Shown here piece after piece: positions 63,880 through 64,000 of a stretch of 64,000 nt of DNA. Made by a program: the position numbers and the translations under genes. The notes under the pieces are model-generated. The model worked only from the letters and a program-made list of their open reading frames with translations, searched no databases and was not told where the DNA came from. Each line of letters begins with the position of its first letter. The stretch's first letter is position 1. Source of the stretch: an uncultured Saccharospirillaceae bacterium (GTDB lineage: Bacteria; Pseudomonadota; Gammaproteobacteria; Pseudomonadales; Oceanobacteraceae); contig CANNFT010000010.1 of the NCBI GenBank assembly GCA_947503895.1, forward strand, positions 62,001-126,000. The letters are read 5' to 3'.

Positions 63880-64000
63880 ATGAAAGGCCTTAAAAAACTT
63901 GCTCTTGCTTCTGCGGTAGCTGCTGCTCCATTTGCTCAAGCAGAACTAACAGCAATGGATGATGCTCTTCTTGGCGAAATGACAGGTCAAGCAGGTATCA
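63880..64000 (+). CDS. Secreted protein with DUF6160-like N-terminus (partial)
   Basis: The first 40 codons are visible, preceded by ACAGGAG. A signal peptide (LALASAVAAAPFAQA) is followed by LTAMDDALLGEMTGQAGI. The 'D..L..MTGQAGI' pattern after a signal peptide is typical of a group of surface proteins in marine gammaproteobacteria (DUF6160-like). The gene continues beyond the window. Confidence 0.65.
   Translation, partial: MKGLKKLALASAVAAAPFAQAELTAMDDALLGEMTGQAGI

Overview
The window is most likely from a marine, polarly flagellated gammaproteobacterium of the Pseudomonas / Marinobacter / Oceanospirillales type. The evidence is the gene order (fleQ-fleS-fleR, fliEFGHIJ, fliKLMNOPQR-flhB, flhA-flhF-fleN-fliA, cheYZAB-motCD-parC-parP-cheW), a FleQ-type master regulator, and three sigma-54 (-24/-12) promoters. 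No species can be named from sequence alone. Apart from one small gene (54420-54887), every gene I accept lies on the plus strand.

Positions 1-12111: the end of fliS and a terminator, then the regulators fleQ, fleS and fleR, then the basal-body and export-ATPase genes fliE to fliJ. Positions 12178-21599: a complete second chemosensory system (STAS, CheY, CheA, CheW, a 1135-residue PAS-rich receptor, CheR, CheD, CheB). It resembles Pseudomonas che cluster II and is inserted between fliJ and fliK. Positions 21978-24378: an HsbA-HsbR-HptB-like partner-switching module. Positions 24553-38535: fliK to fliR, flhB, flhA, flhF, fleN and fliA, completing the export gate, the rod/hook switch, polar placement control and sigma-28. 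Positions 38847-49539: the main flagellar chemotaxis operon, with CheY, CheZ, CheA, CheB, the MotCD stator, the ParC/ParP polar array-positioning pair, CheW and a DUF2802 protein. A secreted rhodanese (49918-50475) closes the conserved part.

Positions 50777-62122 form an accessory island starting at a tRNA-Ala(GGC)/tRNA-Glu(TTC) pair. Directly after tRNA-Glu come five 76-nt tRNA-Glu-like repeats. The first two carry a perfect 22-nt copy of the tRNA 3' end. The later ones alternate with a structured element of about 130 bp that also occurs between flhB and flhA. Three polymorphic-toxin cassettes follow, all 5'-truncated. Each toxin end shows a D...(D/E)xK nuclease-like motif and each has a candidate immunity gene directly downstream. 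Cassette 1 is broken by frameshifts, cassette 2 has a TGG-to-TAG nonsense codon, and cassette 3 is open but its 5' part has been replaced by a truncated group II intron. A remnant of a further immunity gene and a second copy of a ~105-bp boundary repeat end the island. I read it as a decaying, repeat-bounded array of orphan toxin/immunity cassettes.

Positions 62150-64000: a small DUF2834-like membrane protein, a secreted protein of unknown function and the start of a secreted protein cut by the window end.

The flagellar part reads as a regulatory cascade: FleQ with sigma-54 should drive fleSR, fliL onward and flhA onward. FleSR would drive later classes, FliA the last class, and FlhF/FleN/ParC/ParP would place the flagellum and chemoreceptor array at the pole.
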